Positions 1 through 8,338 of a stretch of DNA of 18,904 nucleotides are shown here, piece by piece. The stretch spans positions 1-18,904 of the forward strand of contig DNTA01000313.1 in NCBI GenBank assembly GCA_003500135.1, written 5' to 3'. The notes below the pieces were generated by a model that searched no databases, had not been told where the DNA came from, and saw nothing but the letters and a program-made list of their open reading frames with translations. This DNA is from Cytophagales bacterium. Its GTDB lineage: Bacteria > Bacteroidota > Bacteroidia > Cytophagales > Cyclobacteriaceae. Positions within the stretch are counted from its first letter, which is position 1; each line of letters starts with the position of its first letter. Made by a program: the position numbers and the translations under genes.

Positions 1-388
1 GAGAATCATATTTCTGCAACTGATCCATTTCAACAGATCCTGAAGCATCAAATTTACCGCCTGGCCCTGTTCCGGCAGCTTCAATAGTGATGTCTTCATC
101 ATCAAGCACAACCAGGTTTCTCTGTCTGCCGAAAAAATTCAACCTGTAGAAATCAGGTTGTGTAATTTCAATTTCAAAACTAAAATCCCCTTTATCATCA
201 GGTTTGGTTTCTGCAACGATTTCCCAGCCTGAATCGCCCATCTTTTCCAGGCTAATCATTCCCTCTCCAACTTGTTCTACTTTTCCGGCAATTTCTACTT
301 TTCCGTCGTCATTTTTTGCCTTTTCACCGCATGAAGCAAACATCAAAATCAAAGCAAATGCAGATGTAATCATGTTAATTCGAATCAT
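1..388 (-). CDS. DUF4369-like lipoprotein, N-terminal part (cut by window edge)
   Basis: The first 129 codons are visible; the C-terminus lies beyond the left edge. The N-terminus is a short basic stretch, a hydrophobic segment (about residues 7-18) and a lipobox ending FASC with Cys20, so this should be an exported, lipid-anchored protein. The mature part is rich in beta-strand patterns (GKVEIAGKV near the start, later MGDSGWE and GDFSFEIEI). This resembles the DUF4369 domain that precedes thioredoxin-like (TlpA/AhpC-TSA) domains in many Bacteroidota lipoproteins. Whether a thioredoxin domain follows cannot be seen. Its ATG shares one base with the gatB stop (TAATG), so translation is probably coupled to gatB and the gene belongs to the alaS-gatB transcript. 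An in-frame ATG five codons downstream is an alternative start; both leave the signal peptide intact. The lipoprotein call is firm, the DUF4369 assignment moderate. Confidence 0.75.
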   Translation of the reverse strand, partial: MIRINMITSAFALILMFASCGEKAKNDDGKVEIAGKVEQVGEGMISLEKMGDSGWEIVAETKPDDKGDFSFEIEITQPDFYRLNFFGRQRNLVVLDDEDITIEAAGTGPGGKFDASGSVEMDQLQKYDS

Positions 389-1851
389 TATTTATGTTGT
401 TCTAATTTTTTCAAAATAGTCTCTTTTGCTGTTTTGGGATCAGCCTTACCTTTTGTTTCCTTCATTAGCTCACCCATAAACATGCCAATTAAGTTCTTCT
501 TCCCGTTATGATACGCTTTTACTTTGTCAGGGTTGGATTTTAGAATTTCATCCACAACTTCTTCAAGGAAGCCACTATCCTTTTGTACCGTCAGCTTTAG
601 CTTTTTGGCCAGTTTTTCAGCTGATGTTTCAGGTTCAGCTATCATTGCTTTAAATAGTTGCTGGCTTGCGATGGTAAAGTTAACCTTACCGTCATTGATC
701 AAACTGATTAATTCTGCCATCCGCGTTGCTGTAAGCGGGAAGGTTGCCATATCAGCCCCTTGTTCGTTCAGCCAACTTTTTACCGGTCCCATCATCCAGT
801 TCGATGCTGCTTTGTAATTGGTAGTCAACTGACAAAGCTCGTTGAAGAAATCTGAAATGGCCCTGGTTTCTGATAAAAATGAAGCATCATATTCGGGAAG
901 CTGATATTCTTCCATGTATTTGACCTTCAATTCGGCCGGTAGAACGGGCATATCTTTTCTGATTTGTTCGAGCCATTCTTCTTTTACTTCAACCGGACTG
1001 AGGTCAGGCTCTGGAAAGTACCGATAATCATTGAGTTCTTCTTTCGTACGCATACCTTGGGACTCACCTGTATTTGGATTGTATGTTCGCGTTTCAGAAA
1101 TGATCTTTTCACCCGACTCTACCAATTGTATTTGTCGGTCTACTTCATGATCAATAGCGTTTTTAACATTTCGGATAGAGTTCATGTTTTTCAACTCCAC
1201 TTTGTTTCCGAACCGATCACTTCCCCTGGGCATTATCGATACATTGGCATCACATCGCAAAGAACCTTCTTCCATATTGCCATCGCAAATACCCAGAAAA
1301 CGAACAATTTTGCGAACCTCGGTCACCACAGCGGCGGCTTCCTCGCTACTTCTTATATCCGGTTCGGTGACAATTTCTATCAAAGGAACCCCTGCTCTGT
1401 TCAAATCGATAAGCGTGTCTTTTTCATTGGCTTGGTGGATCGATTTACCGGCATCTTCTTCGATGTGTATCCGGTTAAGCCGAATACCAATTTCTCCACG
1501 AGTTGGCGTGTTAATGTCGATTTTGCCACCTACACAAATCGGCGTCTTGTCCTGAGTCAATTGAAACCCCTTTGGTGAATCAGGATAAAAGTAATTCTTG
1601 CGGCAAAAAATATTAAGTCTTGTAATATTACTTTGGCAGGCCAGGCCCATTTTGATGGCATATTCCATCACTTTTTTATTGAGCTTGGGCATAGTGCCGG
1701 GATGGGCCAATGTGATTACGCTTACGTTAGTATTGGGTTCATTGCCATACAGGTTGGCGTCTGCGGCATATATTTTACTTTCCGTAGCCAACTGGGCATG
1801 AATTTCCAATCCTACTACTATTTCGTATTGATCTCTGTTTTGCATGCCCAT
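388..1851 (-). CDS. gatB: Aspartyl/glutamyl-tRNA(Asn/Gln) amidotransferase subunit B
   Basis: GatB is the kinase/tRNA-binding subunit of the GatCAB complex. The complex converts misacylated Glu-tRNA(Gln) and/or Asp-tRNA(Asn) to the correct amide form in the cytoplasm, using ammonia supplied by GatA. The 487 residues are full length. Visible family signatures are VGLEIHAQL (13-21), the central LNRAGVPLIEIVTEPDI (150-166), SLRCDANVS (197-205), and a C-terminal helical YqeY-like tail from about residue 340. gatA and gatC are not in the window. The ATG lies 3 bases after the alaS stop, and an in-frame ATG two codons later is equally possible. The stop overlaps the next gene's ATG by one base. Pairing with alaS makes a translation-supply operon. 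Confidence 0.96.
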   Translation of the reverse strand: MGMQNRDQYEIVVGLEIHAQLATESKIYAADANLYGNEPNTNVSVITLAHPGTMPKLNKKVMEYAIKMGLACQSNITRLNIFCRKNYFYPDSPKGFQLTQDKTPICVGGKIDINTPTRGEIGIRLNRIHIEEDAGKSIHQANEKDTLIDLNRAGVPLIEIVTEPDIRSSEEAAAVVTEVRKIVRFLGICDGNMEEGSLRCDANVSIMPRGSDRFGNKVELKNMNSIRNVKNAIDHEVDRQIQLVESGEKIISETRTYNPNTGESQGMRTKEELNDYRYFPEPDLSPVEVKEEWLEQIRKDMPVLPAELKVKYMEEYQLPEYDASFLSETRAISDFFNELCQLTTNYKAASNWMMGPVKSWLNEQGADMATFPLTATRMAELISLINDGKVNFTIASQQLFKAMIAEPETSAEKLAKKLKLTVQKDSGFLEEVVDEILKSNPDKVKAYHNGKKNLIGMFMGELMKETKGKADPKTAKETILKKLEQHK

Positions 1852-1854
1852 TTC

Positions 1855-4491
1855 CTACAATTTTTCTTTTACAAAATCATTGGCAGCTTCTACAACTGCT
1901 TGCAAACCATTAATATCCTTACCACCTGCCGTGGCAAAAAATGGTTGTCCCCCACCACCTCCCTGAATATTTTTGGCCAGGTCTTTCACCAGGTTTCCGG
2001 CATGTAAGTCCTTTTCCTTCACAAGCTGATCATCAATGACAACCGAAATCTGTGGTTTACCTTCAATATCTGCCGCAAGCACCATAAAAAGTTTTTCAAC
2101 TTCATTTTTCATTTCAAAAGAAAGCTTTTTAAGACTGTCTGCACTCGGAAAGCTGGCTTTGGCAAGGATGACATTTATCCCATTAACCTCTTTTCGTTCC
2201 TGAAGAATGGAATTTTTAGTCATTTGCACCTGTTGCAATTGGAACTGCTCGATTTGTTTTTGCATTTTACTTTTTTCATCCAATAGCGTTTGTACTGCTT
2301 TCAGCACATCCTTAGGGTTTTTTAAGACCTTCTGTACCTCTTCAAGTAAATGCATTTTGTCATTAATAAATTGCTCAGCGGTATCAGCAGTATATGCTTC
2401 CACTCTTCGCACCCCGGCAGCTACCGAGCTTTCAGATATTATTTTGAAAAAGCCGATCTTTCCGGTTGCTGAAACATGAGTACCGCCACAAAGTTCGACG
2501 GAGTAATCGGGATCAAATGTAACTACCCTTACATAATTGCCATATTTTTCACCAAAAAGCGCCATGGCACCCATTGCCCTCGCCTCTTCAATAGGAATAT
2601 TTCTTTTTTCATTGAGTTGGATATCCTCACGAATCTTTTCGTTCACCAGTCTTTCGACTTCTGCTATTTCTTCATCGGTCATTTTAGCAAAATGTGAGAA
2701 ATCGAAACGTAACACTTTATCAGATACGAGCGAGCCTCGTTGCTGAACATGGTCACCAAGCGCCTGCCTCAATGCCGCATGAAGTAAATGTGTACAACTG
2801 TGGTTGTTTTCCGTTAGTTTTCTTTTTCGCACATTTACCACAGCTTCAAACTCGACCTCAAGGTTTTGAGGTAGCTCTTTGGTATGATGAACGATCAGTT
2901 CATTTTCTTTCTGCGTGTCAATTACCGATACTTTTTGACCGTTGGCTTCCAAATAACCCGTATCACCAACCTGACCTCCACTTTCGGCATAAAATGGTGT
3001 CTGATCCAAAACTATTTGATAGATTGTACGCTTTTTGTCCTTTATCTGTCTGTAGCGAAGTATTTTCGATTTAGCAGTTAAAGTGTCATATCCCAAAAAC
3101 GCTACATCGCTCCCCGGCCTGACCTCAATCCAATCCCCTTTTTCCTGGGCTGCGGCTGACTTTGAACGGTTTTTCTGCTCCTGCATACTGTTTTCGAAAC
3201 CTTTCATATCAACAGTAGCCCCCTTTTCCCTTACCAGTAAGAGGGTAAGATCTATTGGGAACCCATAGGTGTCGTATAGTTTAAAAGCAATATTTCCAGG
3301 CAGCTCATTCTTACCGTCCACTTTTGGGGCTTTCACTATTTCATCTTCAAATATTTTAATTCCTTGTTCAAGCGTTCGTAGAAATGATTGTTCTTCCTCA
3401 TGAATTACCTTATCAACAAAAGCTTCCTGCTCTTTTAGCCCGGGGAATACCTCTTTGGTCTGATTAGCGAGAATTGCAACCAGCTTATGAATAAATGGTT
3501 GGTTAAAGTTGAGGTAGGTATATCCATACCGGACAGCCCTACGCAAAATTCTTCGTATTACATACCCGGCGCCATTATTCGAAGGCAATTGCCCATCTGA
3601 TATGGCAAATGAAACCGCCCTTACATGATCGACGACAACCCGAATGGCTATATCTGTTTCCTCTTTTTCGCCGTATCGTACATCGGCCATTTCAGTCACC
3701 TTATCAATTAATGGCATAAATACGTCGGTATCGTAATTGGATGTTTTGCCCTGAACTGCCATGGCAAGCCTTTCAAAACCCATACCGGTATCAACGTGTT
3801 TTGCTGGAAGGTTCTTTAATGAACCATCTGCCATGCGGTTGAACTGAATGAAAACCAGGTTCCAAACCTCAATTACCAATGGATGATCTTTATTTACCAA
3901 ATCCGCACCCGGCGCTTTATCTATTTCTTCCTGAGGCCGCAGATCAATGTGTATTTCCGAACAGGGCCCACATGGACCTGTATCGCCCATTTCCCAAAAA
4001 TTATCCTTTTTCGAGCCATTTAATATTCGCTCCTCCGGAACCCATTCTTTCCAATGTTGAAATGCCTCTGCGTCACGCTCAAGGCCTTCGCTATCATCAC
4101 CTTCAAAAATGGTGACATACATTCTTTCTTTTGGTAATTCAAACACACTGGTGAGGAGTTCCCAAGACCAGGCAATGGCTTCCTTTTTAAAATAATCACC
4201 AAATGACCAGTTACCGAGCATTTCAAACATGGTATGATGATAGGTGTCAATGCCAACCTCTTCCAGGTCGTTATGCTTTCCTGATACCCGAAGACACTTC
4301 TGGGTATCAGCTACCCTTTTGCTGGAAGGCAGCCTGTTTCCCAGGAAATAATCCTTAAACTGATTCATTCCGGCATTCGTAAACATCAAAGTTGGGTCGT
4401 CCTTTACCACTAATGGTGCAGAAGGCACTATTTGATGTTGTTTATTTTCAAAAAATTCCAGAAATTTTCTCCTGATCGTACCCGAGTCCAT
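1855..4491 (-). CDS. alaS: Alanyl-tRNA synthetase
   Basis: Class II synthetase that charges tRNA(Ala) and clears mischarged Ser/Gly. At 878 residues it is full length, with all expected domains. The catalytic core covers about 1-245, with motif 1/2 region RKFLEFFENKQH and FTNAGMNQFKDYFLG near the N-terminus and CGPCSEIHID at 174-183. The tRNA-recognition helical domain follows (about 250-460). The editing domain has zinc ligands HSCTH (H564, H568) and CGGTH (C668, H672). A charged coiled-coil segment lies around 705-760. The C-Ala domain ends with a Gly-rich GGGGGQPFFATAGG signature. Nothing is missing. The ATG opens a canonical MDSGTIRRKFLEFF N-terminus. It is the first gene of the alaS-gatB-lipoprotein run and diverges from the M23 peptidase operon. 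Confidence 0.98.
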   Translation of the reverse strand: MDSGTIRRKFLEFFENKQHQIVPSAPLVVKDDPTLMFTNAGMNQFKDYFLGNRLPSSKRVADTQKCLRVSGKHNDLEEVGIDTYHHTMFEMLGNWSFGDYFKKEAIAWSWELLTSVFELPKERMYVTIFEGDDSEGLERDAEAFQHWKEWVPEERILNGSKKDNFWEMGDTGPCGPCSEIHIDLRPQEEIDKAPGADLVNKDHPLVIEVWNLVFIQFNRMADGSLKNLPAKHVDTGMGFERLAMAVQGKTSNYDTDVFMPLIDKVTEMADVRYGEKEETDIAIRVVVDHVRAVSFAISDGQLPSNNGAGYVIRRILRRAVRYGYTYLNFNQPFIHKLVAILANQTKEVFPGLKEQEAFVDKVIHEEEQSFLRTLEQGIKIFEDEIVKAPKVDGKNELPGNIAFKLYDTYGFPIDLTLLLVREKGATVDMKGFENSMQEQKNRSKSAAAQEKGDWIEVRPGSDVAFLGYDTLTAKSKILRYRQIKDKKRTIYQIVLDQTPFYAESGGQVGDTGYLEANGQKVSVIDTQKENELIVHHTKELPQNLEVEFEAVVNVRKRKLTENNHSCTHLLHAALRQALGDHVQQRGSLVSDKVLRFDFSHFAKMTDEEIAEVERLVNEKIREDIQLNEKRNIPIEEARAMGAMALFGEKYGNYVRVVTFDPDYSVELCGGTHVSATGKIGFFKIISESSVAAGVRRVEAYTADTAEQFINDKMHLLEEVQKVLKNPKDVLKAVQTLLDEKSKMQKQIEQFQLQQVQMTKNSILQERKEVNGINVILAKASFPSADSLKKLSFEMKNEVEKLFMVLAADIEGKPQISVVIDDQLVKEKDLHAGNLVKDLAKNIQGGGGGQPFFATAGGKDINGLQAVVEAANDFVKEKL

Positions 4492-4508
4492 GAAAGAATT
4501 ATTTTTAA

Positions 4509-4537
4509 TAAAGCTAAATTTGTATTTTTAAGACAAA
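4509..4537 (-). promoter_or_regulatory. Candidate alaS promoter (Bacteroidota -33/-7 type)
   Basis: On the minus strand TTTG (4534-4537) is followed after 17 bases by TAGCTTTA (4509-4516), a 7/8 match to TAnnTTTG. Transcription would start near 4503, leaving a short leader of roughly 12 bases before the alaS ATG. Spacing is at the short end of what the phylum accepts and the DNA is very AT-rich, so a chance match is possible. Confidence 0.4.
4515..4522 (+). promoter_or_regulatory. Candidate -7 element for the M23 peptidase operon
   Basis: TAAATTTG is a perfect match to TAnnTTTG on the plus strand, in the 155-base divergent region. No convincing TTTG/TTG lies 17-23 bases upstream, and the leader to the ATG at 4647 would be over 100 bases. 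It overlaps the candidate alaS promoter on the other strand, so the two could not be occupied at once. The rest of 4523-4646 is AT-rich with no other clear element besides the ribosome binding site GGAG at 4635-4638. Confidence 0.25.
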
Positions 4538-4646
4538 TTCTTTTTAATTTGCAGCGTAATCCTTAAGTTATATTGTATTTATCTCATATTTATTTGACTA
4601 AAACTCAAGGCTTCGCAAAATTATAATAAATACCGGAGTTTAAACA

Positions 4647-5633
4647 ATGGCAAGAATAAAATATTACTACGATACTGAAACTTGTAAATATGAACGAATA
4701 AAAGTGTCTAAGTGGGACGTTTTTATCAATCTACTGGGCATTTTCTCCCTCACGCTTATTCTGGCCGTCGGGTTATTATTTGTTTATACCAGTTATTTCG
4801 AACTACCCCAGGTTTCCTTATTAAAGAAAGAAAATAGAGAGCTTGAAGCATATTACGAAGTATTGAAGCAGGATGTGCAGCGAATGGAGAAAGTAATGTA
4901 TGCTTTGGAAGAGCGCGATGACAATATTTATCGTGTAATATTCGAGGCCGACCCGATACCTACCAGCATGCGGGAAGGTGGCGTAGGTGGTGTAGATACT
5001 TACAAAGATATCATCGAAAAAGAACCTGAGAGGGAAGAATTGATTATCAATACATTTAAGAAAATTGATAATCTTAAAAAGAAAATGTATATCCAGACTA
5101 AGAGCTACGATGATATTGTACAAATGGCAGCGAATAAAGAAGATATGCTTGCTTCCATCCCTTCCATACAACCAATATCAAATAAAGAACTTAAACGAAT
5201 GGCTTCCGGGTATGGCTTGCGCTTTCACCCTATTCTAAAAATAAAACGCATGCATGCCGGTTGTGACTTTTCGGCGCCGCAAGGTACACCTATCTATGCC
5301 ACCGGTGATGGTAAAATTGCACGGGCCGCACATTATGGTTCATCTGGAAATATGGTCGTGATTGATCATGGCTATGGCTACAAAACAAAATACATGCACA
5401 TGAGTAGCTTTGAAGTTCGGCCCGGACAGCAAGTAAAAAGGGGAGATGTAATAGGCTACGTCGGAAATACGGGACTTTCTGCTGCGCCGCACTGCCACTA
5501 TGAAGTATGGAAAGATGGTAAACATGTAAATCCGGTATATTATTTTATCAATGACGTTACCGAGGAAGAATTTGATAAATTATTAGAATTGGCCTCCAGG
5601 GAAAATCAATCATTAGGCGGCCCGTTGAAGTAG
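4647..5633 (+). CDS. Membrane-anchored M23 (LytM-type) peptidase
   Basis: Zinc endopeptidase of the M23 family, expected to cut peptide cross-links of peptidoglycan in the periplasm or to act as an activator of other hydrolases. Of 328 residues, 1-24 are cytoplasmic, 25-50 form one transmembrane helix, 54-92 are coiled-coil-like, and the M23 domain runs from about 188 to 298. Zinc ligands are visible as H203 and D207 in the HxxxD motif (RMHAGCD), plus the HCH motif (H282/H284) before YEVW. All catalytic positions are present, so an active enzyme is likely. GCDF replaces the commoner G(I/V)DF, a mild change. GGAG at 4635-4638, 8 bases before the ATG, supports this start. It is first in a run of five plus-strand genes and divergent from alaS, a neighbourhood known in Bacteroidota. 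Confidence 0.92.
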   Translation: MARIKYYYDTETCKYERIKVSKWDVFINLLGIFSLTLILAVGLLFVYTSYFELPQVSLLKKENRELEAYYEVLKQDVQRMEKVMYALEERDDNIYRVIFEADPIPTSMREGGVGGVDTYKDIIEKEPEREELIINTFKKIDNLKKKMYIQTKSYDDIVQMAANKEDMLASIPSIQPISNKELKRMASGYGLRFHPILKIKRMHAGCDFSAPQGTPIYATGDGKIARAAHYGSSGNMVVIDHGYGYKTKYMHMSSFEVRPGQQVKRGDVIGYVGNTGLSAAPHCHYEVWKDGKHVNPVYYFINDVTEEEFDKLLELASRENQSLGGPLK

Positions 5634-5653
5634 CGGTTTTTTAAATAGCAAAT

Positions 5654-6841
5654 ATGCTAAAGAGATTAATATTTGCCAGCCACATTTTTTTGGGGCTGGC
5701 TTTTTTTGCCTGTAAACCTTCCCAATCTTTAGTTCAATCAACCTTTCATCCTCCTGAAATGAATGAGGCGCGTGCTTTTATTAAAAGTATGACAGATTCA
5801 CTGGAACAGAACATGCGCGGAATATTTCTAAAAAGAAAAATACAATTATCCAGAAAAGACACTATCGTGATTGCTGCCGTTGGAGATATGATGTTGGGCA
5901 CTAATTATCCATTGGATTCGTATTTACCGCCAAACGAGGGGAAGGATTTGTTAAAAAACGTTCAGGATGAATTGATGGCGGCGGATATTACATTTGGGAA
6001 TCTCGAAGGCGTCGTGTTAAATAACGGTGGAGACCCCAAATACTGCCGGGATGCGCTTAAATGTTATATATTCCGAATGCCTGAATATTTGATCAGCCGG
6101 GTGGCCGAAGCTGGATTCGACGTACTTAGTACAGCCAATAATCATGCAGGAGACTTTGGCGATCCGGGCAGGCGAAATACCGTAAGGGTTTTGGATTCAT
6201 TGGACATCCATCACGCCGGCTTATTACTCCAGCCTTTTACCACGTTTGAGCGTGAAGGAGTTAGATATGGCTTTACAGCCTTTTCACCCAACAATGGTAC
6301 ACAAAGCATTCATGACATACAGGCTGCGAAATTAATCGTTAAGAGACTGGCTGCATTAAATGATATCGTAATTGTATCATTTCACGGAGGTGCAGAAGGT
6401 AAAGAACACGAACACATTAGCAGAAAAACAGAAAAGTTCTATGGAGAAAACCGCGGTAATGTATATCAGTTTGCACATGAAATGATAGATGCGGGAGCAG
6501 ATATGGTTTTTGGCCATGGCCCTCATGTCACACGGGCCATTGAAGTATATAAAAACCGCTTTATAGCCTATAGTTTGGGTAATTTCTGTACCTATGCCAG
6601 GTTCAACTTAAGAGGCCCAAATGGTATTGCCCCCATTGCAAAAATAAAGGTCGACCGTAGCGGTAAATTCCTGGAAGGACAGATAATTCCAGTTAAACAA
6701 GTCGGTGCCGGTATCCCACTCATCGATAAAAACAAAAAGGTGATCTATAAAATTCAGGAACTTACACGAAAAGACTTTCCGGAAAGTAAAATCCATGTTG
6801 ACGACAATGGCATAATTGAGTATATTGACCATGAAATCTAA
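5654..6841 (+). CDS. CapA/PgsA-family metallophosphatase-like lipoprotein
   Basis: The 395 residues carry the CapA (poly-gamma-glutamate synthesis type) metallophosphatase fold. Signatures in order are AVGDMMLG (75-82), GNLEGVV (115-121), ANNHAGDFG (161-169), SFHGGAEG (242-249) and GHGPHV (287-292), followed by AYSLGNF (305-311). These supply the Asp, Asn and His residues expected for a two-metal site. The N-terminus is a signal peptide with a lipobox-like LAFFAC (Cys20); Phe at -2 is unusual, so lipidation is likely but not certain. No poly-gamma-glutamate synthetase (capB/capC-like) gene is nearby, so a capsule role should not be assumed; the true substrate is unknown. It lies 20 bases after the M23 peptidase and 3 bases before the MerR gene, which suggests an envelope-related role in the same transcript. 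Confidence 0.85.
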   Translation: MLKRLIFASHIFLGLAFFACKPSQSLVQSTFHPPEMNEARAFIKSMTDSLEQNMRGIFLKRKIQLSRKDTIVIAAVGDMMLGTNYPLDSYLPPNEGKDLLKNVQDELMAADITFGNLEGVVLNNGGDPKYCRDALKCYIFRMPEYLISRVAEAGFDVLSTANNHAGDFGDPGRRNTVRVLDSLDIHHAGLLLQPFTTFEREGVRYGFTAFSPNNGTQSIHDIQAAKLIVKRLAALNDIVIVSFHGGAEGKEHEHISRKTEKFYGENRGNVYQFAHEMIDAGADMVFGHGPHVTRAIEVYKNRFIAYSLGNFCTYARFNLRGPNGIAPIAKIKVDRSGKFLEGQIIPVKQVGAGIPLIDKNKKVIYKIQELTRKDFPESKIHVDDNGIIEYIDHEI

Positions 6842-6844
6842 ACT

Positions 6845-7180
6845 ATGCCGTACAAAGAAAAAATAATAGAGAAGAAGTATTTTTCAATTGGTGAAGTTGC
6901 CGATATGCTGGGAGTAGCCACTTCTCTGATCCGTTTCTGGGAAACTGAATTTGATAATATCAAGCCCAAGAAAAACCGTAAAGGAAACCGTCAGTTTACC
7001 AAAGAAGATATTGAAAATGTAAAATTGATATTTCATTTGGTGAAAGAAAAGGGGTACACCCTGCAAGGCGCCAAGGATTTACTAAAAAATGACTCCGAAA
7101 CCTTGAATGATAAAATGGATATGATCAGCAACCTGAAAGATATTCGATCATTTCTGGTAAATATCCGGGATCAACTTTAA
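6845..7180 (+). CDS. MerR-family transcriptional regulator
   Basis: A 111-residue protein with an N-terminal MerR winged helix-turn-helix (about 12-80). FSIGEVADMLGVATSLIRFWE (13-33) is the helix-turn-helix, with the wing at KKNRKGNRQFTKEDIE, and GYTLQGAKDLL closes the domain. Only about 30 residues follow, enough for a short dimerisation helix. There is no visible effector domain and no cysteine for metal sensing. This resembles the small MerR proteins found next to M23 peptidases in Bacteroidota, whose targets I do not know. The start is 3 bases after the CapA-like stop and the stop is 8 bases before dprA, so it is co-transcribed. Autoregulation of the operon is possible but no operator with clear dyad symmetry was recognised. 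Confidence 0.9.
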   Translation: MPYKEKIIEKKYFSIGEVADMLGVATSLIRFWETEFDNIKPKKNRKGNRQFTKEDIENVKLIFHLVKEKGYTLQGAKDLLKNDSETLNDKMDMISNLKDIRSFLVNIRDQL

Positions 7181-7188
7181 TTCCACAC

Positions 7189-8319
7189 ATGACCGAATCG
7201 GAGCTGCTATATCAGCTTGCCCTAAGTAAAATTCCGCGTGTTGGCAGCAAAATTGCAAAGCACCTTATAAGCTATTGTGGTTCAGCCGAGGGTGTGTTTA
7301 AGTCTAAACGGGGTCAATTAAAAAACATACCCGGTATAGGTGGATATCTTGTCCAGGCAATAACCAGTTTCAGTGAATTTGATAAAGCTGAAATAGAACT
7401 TACCAAAGCATTTGAGGCAGGCGTTGACGTATTGTATTTCACTCATCCGGAATACCCCAAAAGACTCAAACACATACATGATGCTCCGATGATTATTTAT
7501 ACAAGGGGGCTTAAAAAATTCAATGAAGACAAGGTAGTTGCGATTGTGGGCACCCGAAGTGCCACGAAGTATGGCAAACACTACACAGAAAGCTTAATAG
7601 AGCAAATTCAAGGCTTCAAGCCGGTTATTGTGAGCGGCCTGGCGTTGGGGATAGATATCACTGCACACCAGGCAGCGCTGGCAAATGGGCTGAACACGAT
7701 CTCGGTCATGGCCAATGGTATTGATATGATTTATCCGGCCGAACATCGAGGCATAGCCAGAAAAATTGAAGATCATGGAAGCCTGGTTACAGAATACCCC
7801 ATGGGCACAAAACCAGAAACGCATTATTTTCCTATGCGAAACAGAATTATTGCCGGATTGTCAGACGCTGTAATCGTAATTGAGGCAGCGGAAAGAGGTG
7901 GGGCACTTATTACCGCCGAATTGGCCAATGCCTATAACCGGGAAGTATTTGCTCTGCCAGGCGATTATGACCGCAAATTTTCAACAGGCTGTAACCAACT
8001 CATAAAACACCACAAAGCCAATATTCTAACCTCAATTGATGACCTGGTATACTATCTCAATTGGGATCAAAACGCCCCGTATACCCCCTACAATGATCCT
8101 ATGCCCTCCATACCGGTTGACGATCTTGAACCGGAAGAAAAAAATGTAGTGGAATTGCTGCAAAAACAATTGGACGGCATTCATATTGACGAATTGAGCT
8201 GGCAAACACACATCAATATTAATAAGATTGCTGGTATTTTATTAAACCTTGAGTTCAAAGGCCTGGTTAAACCTTTGCCCGGAAAAAAGTATCAAATCAA
8301 CCGGAAATTCGTTAGGTAA
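7189..8319 (+). CDS. dprA: DNA-processing protein DprA
   Basis: DprA binds incoming single-stranded DNA during natural transformation and loads RecA; the gene is also common in bacteria not known to be competent. The 376 residues are full length. A helix-hairpin-helix-like N-terminus (5-60, with IPRVGSKIA and IPGIGGYL) is followed by the DprA Rossmann domain (about 80-285). That domain holds [13 protein letters not shown] (117-129), [12 protein letters not shown] (149-160), [13 protein letters not shown] (214-226), GGALITA (237-243) and the LPGD turn (256-259). A C-terminal winged-helix domain (about 315-370) is present. No other competence gene is in the window. It lies between the MerR gene (8-base gap) and the J-domain gene (19-base gap). 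Confidence 0.97.
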   Translation: MTESELLYQLALSKIPRVGSKIAKHLISYCGSAEGVFKSKRGQLKNIPGIGGYLVQAITSFSEFDKAEIELTKAFEAGVDVLYFTHPEYPKRLKHIHDAPMIIYTRGLKKFNEDKVVAIVGTRSATKYGKHYTESLIEQIQGFKPVIVSGLALGIDITAHQAALANGLNTISVMANGIDMIYPAEHRGIARKIEDHGSLVTEYPMGTKPETHYFPMRNRIIAGLSDAVIVIEAAERGGALITAELANAYNREVFALPGDYDRKFSTGCNQLIKHHKANILTSIDDLVYYLNWDQNAPYTPYNDPMPSIPVDDLEPEEKNVVELLQKQLDGIHIDELSWQTHININKIAGILLNLEFKGLVKPLPGKKYQINRKFVR

Positions 8320-8338
8320 TAAATTCCAGGGATTAATT

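Noticed and set aside
964..1578. Long plus-strand open frame (204 codons) opposite gatB
   Set aside because: It lies wholly antisense to the well-conserved gatB, has no family motif and no ribosome binding site; it is a by-product of gatB codon use.
8249..8338. Thirty-codon upstream extension of the J-domain gene overlapping dprA
   Set aside because: The J domain begins directly after ATG at 8339, which also has an AGGG upstream; the extension shows no signal peptide or family similarity.
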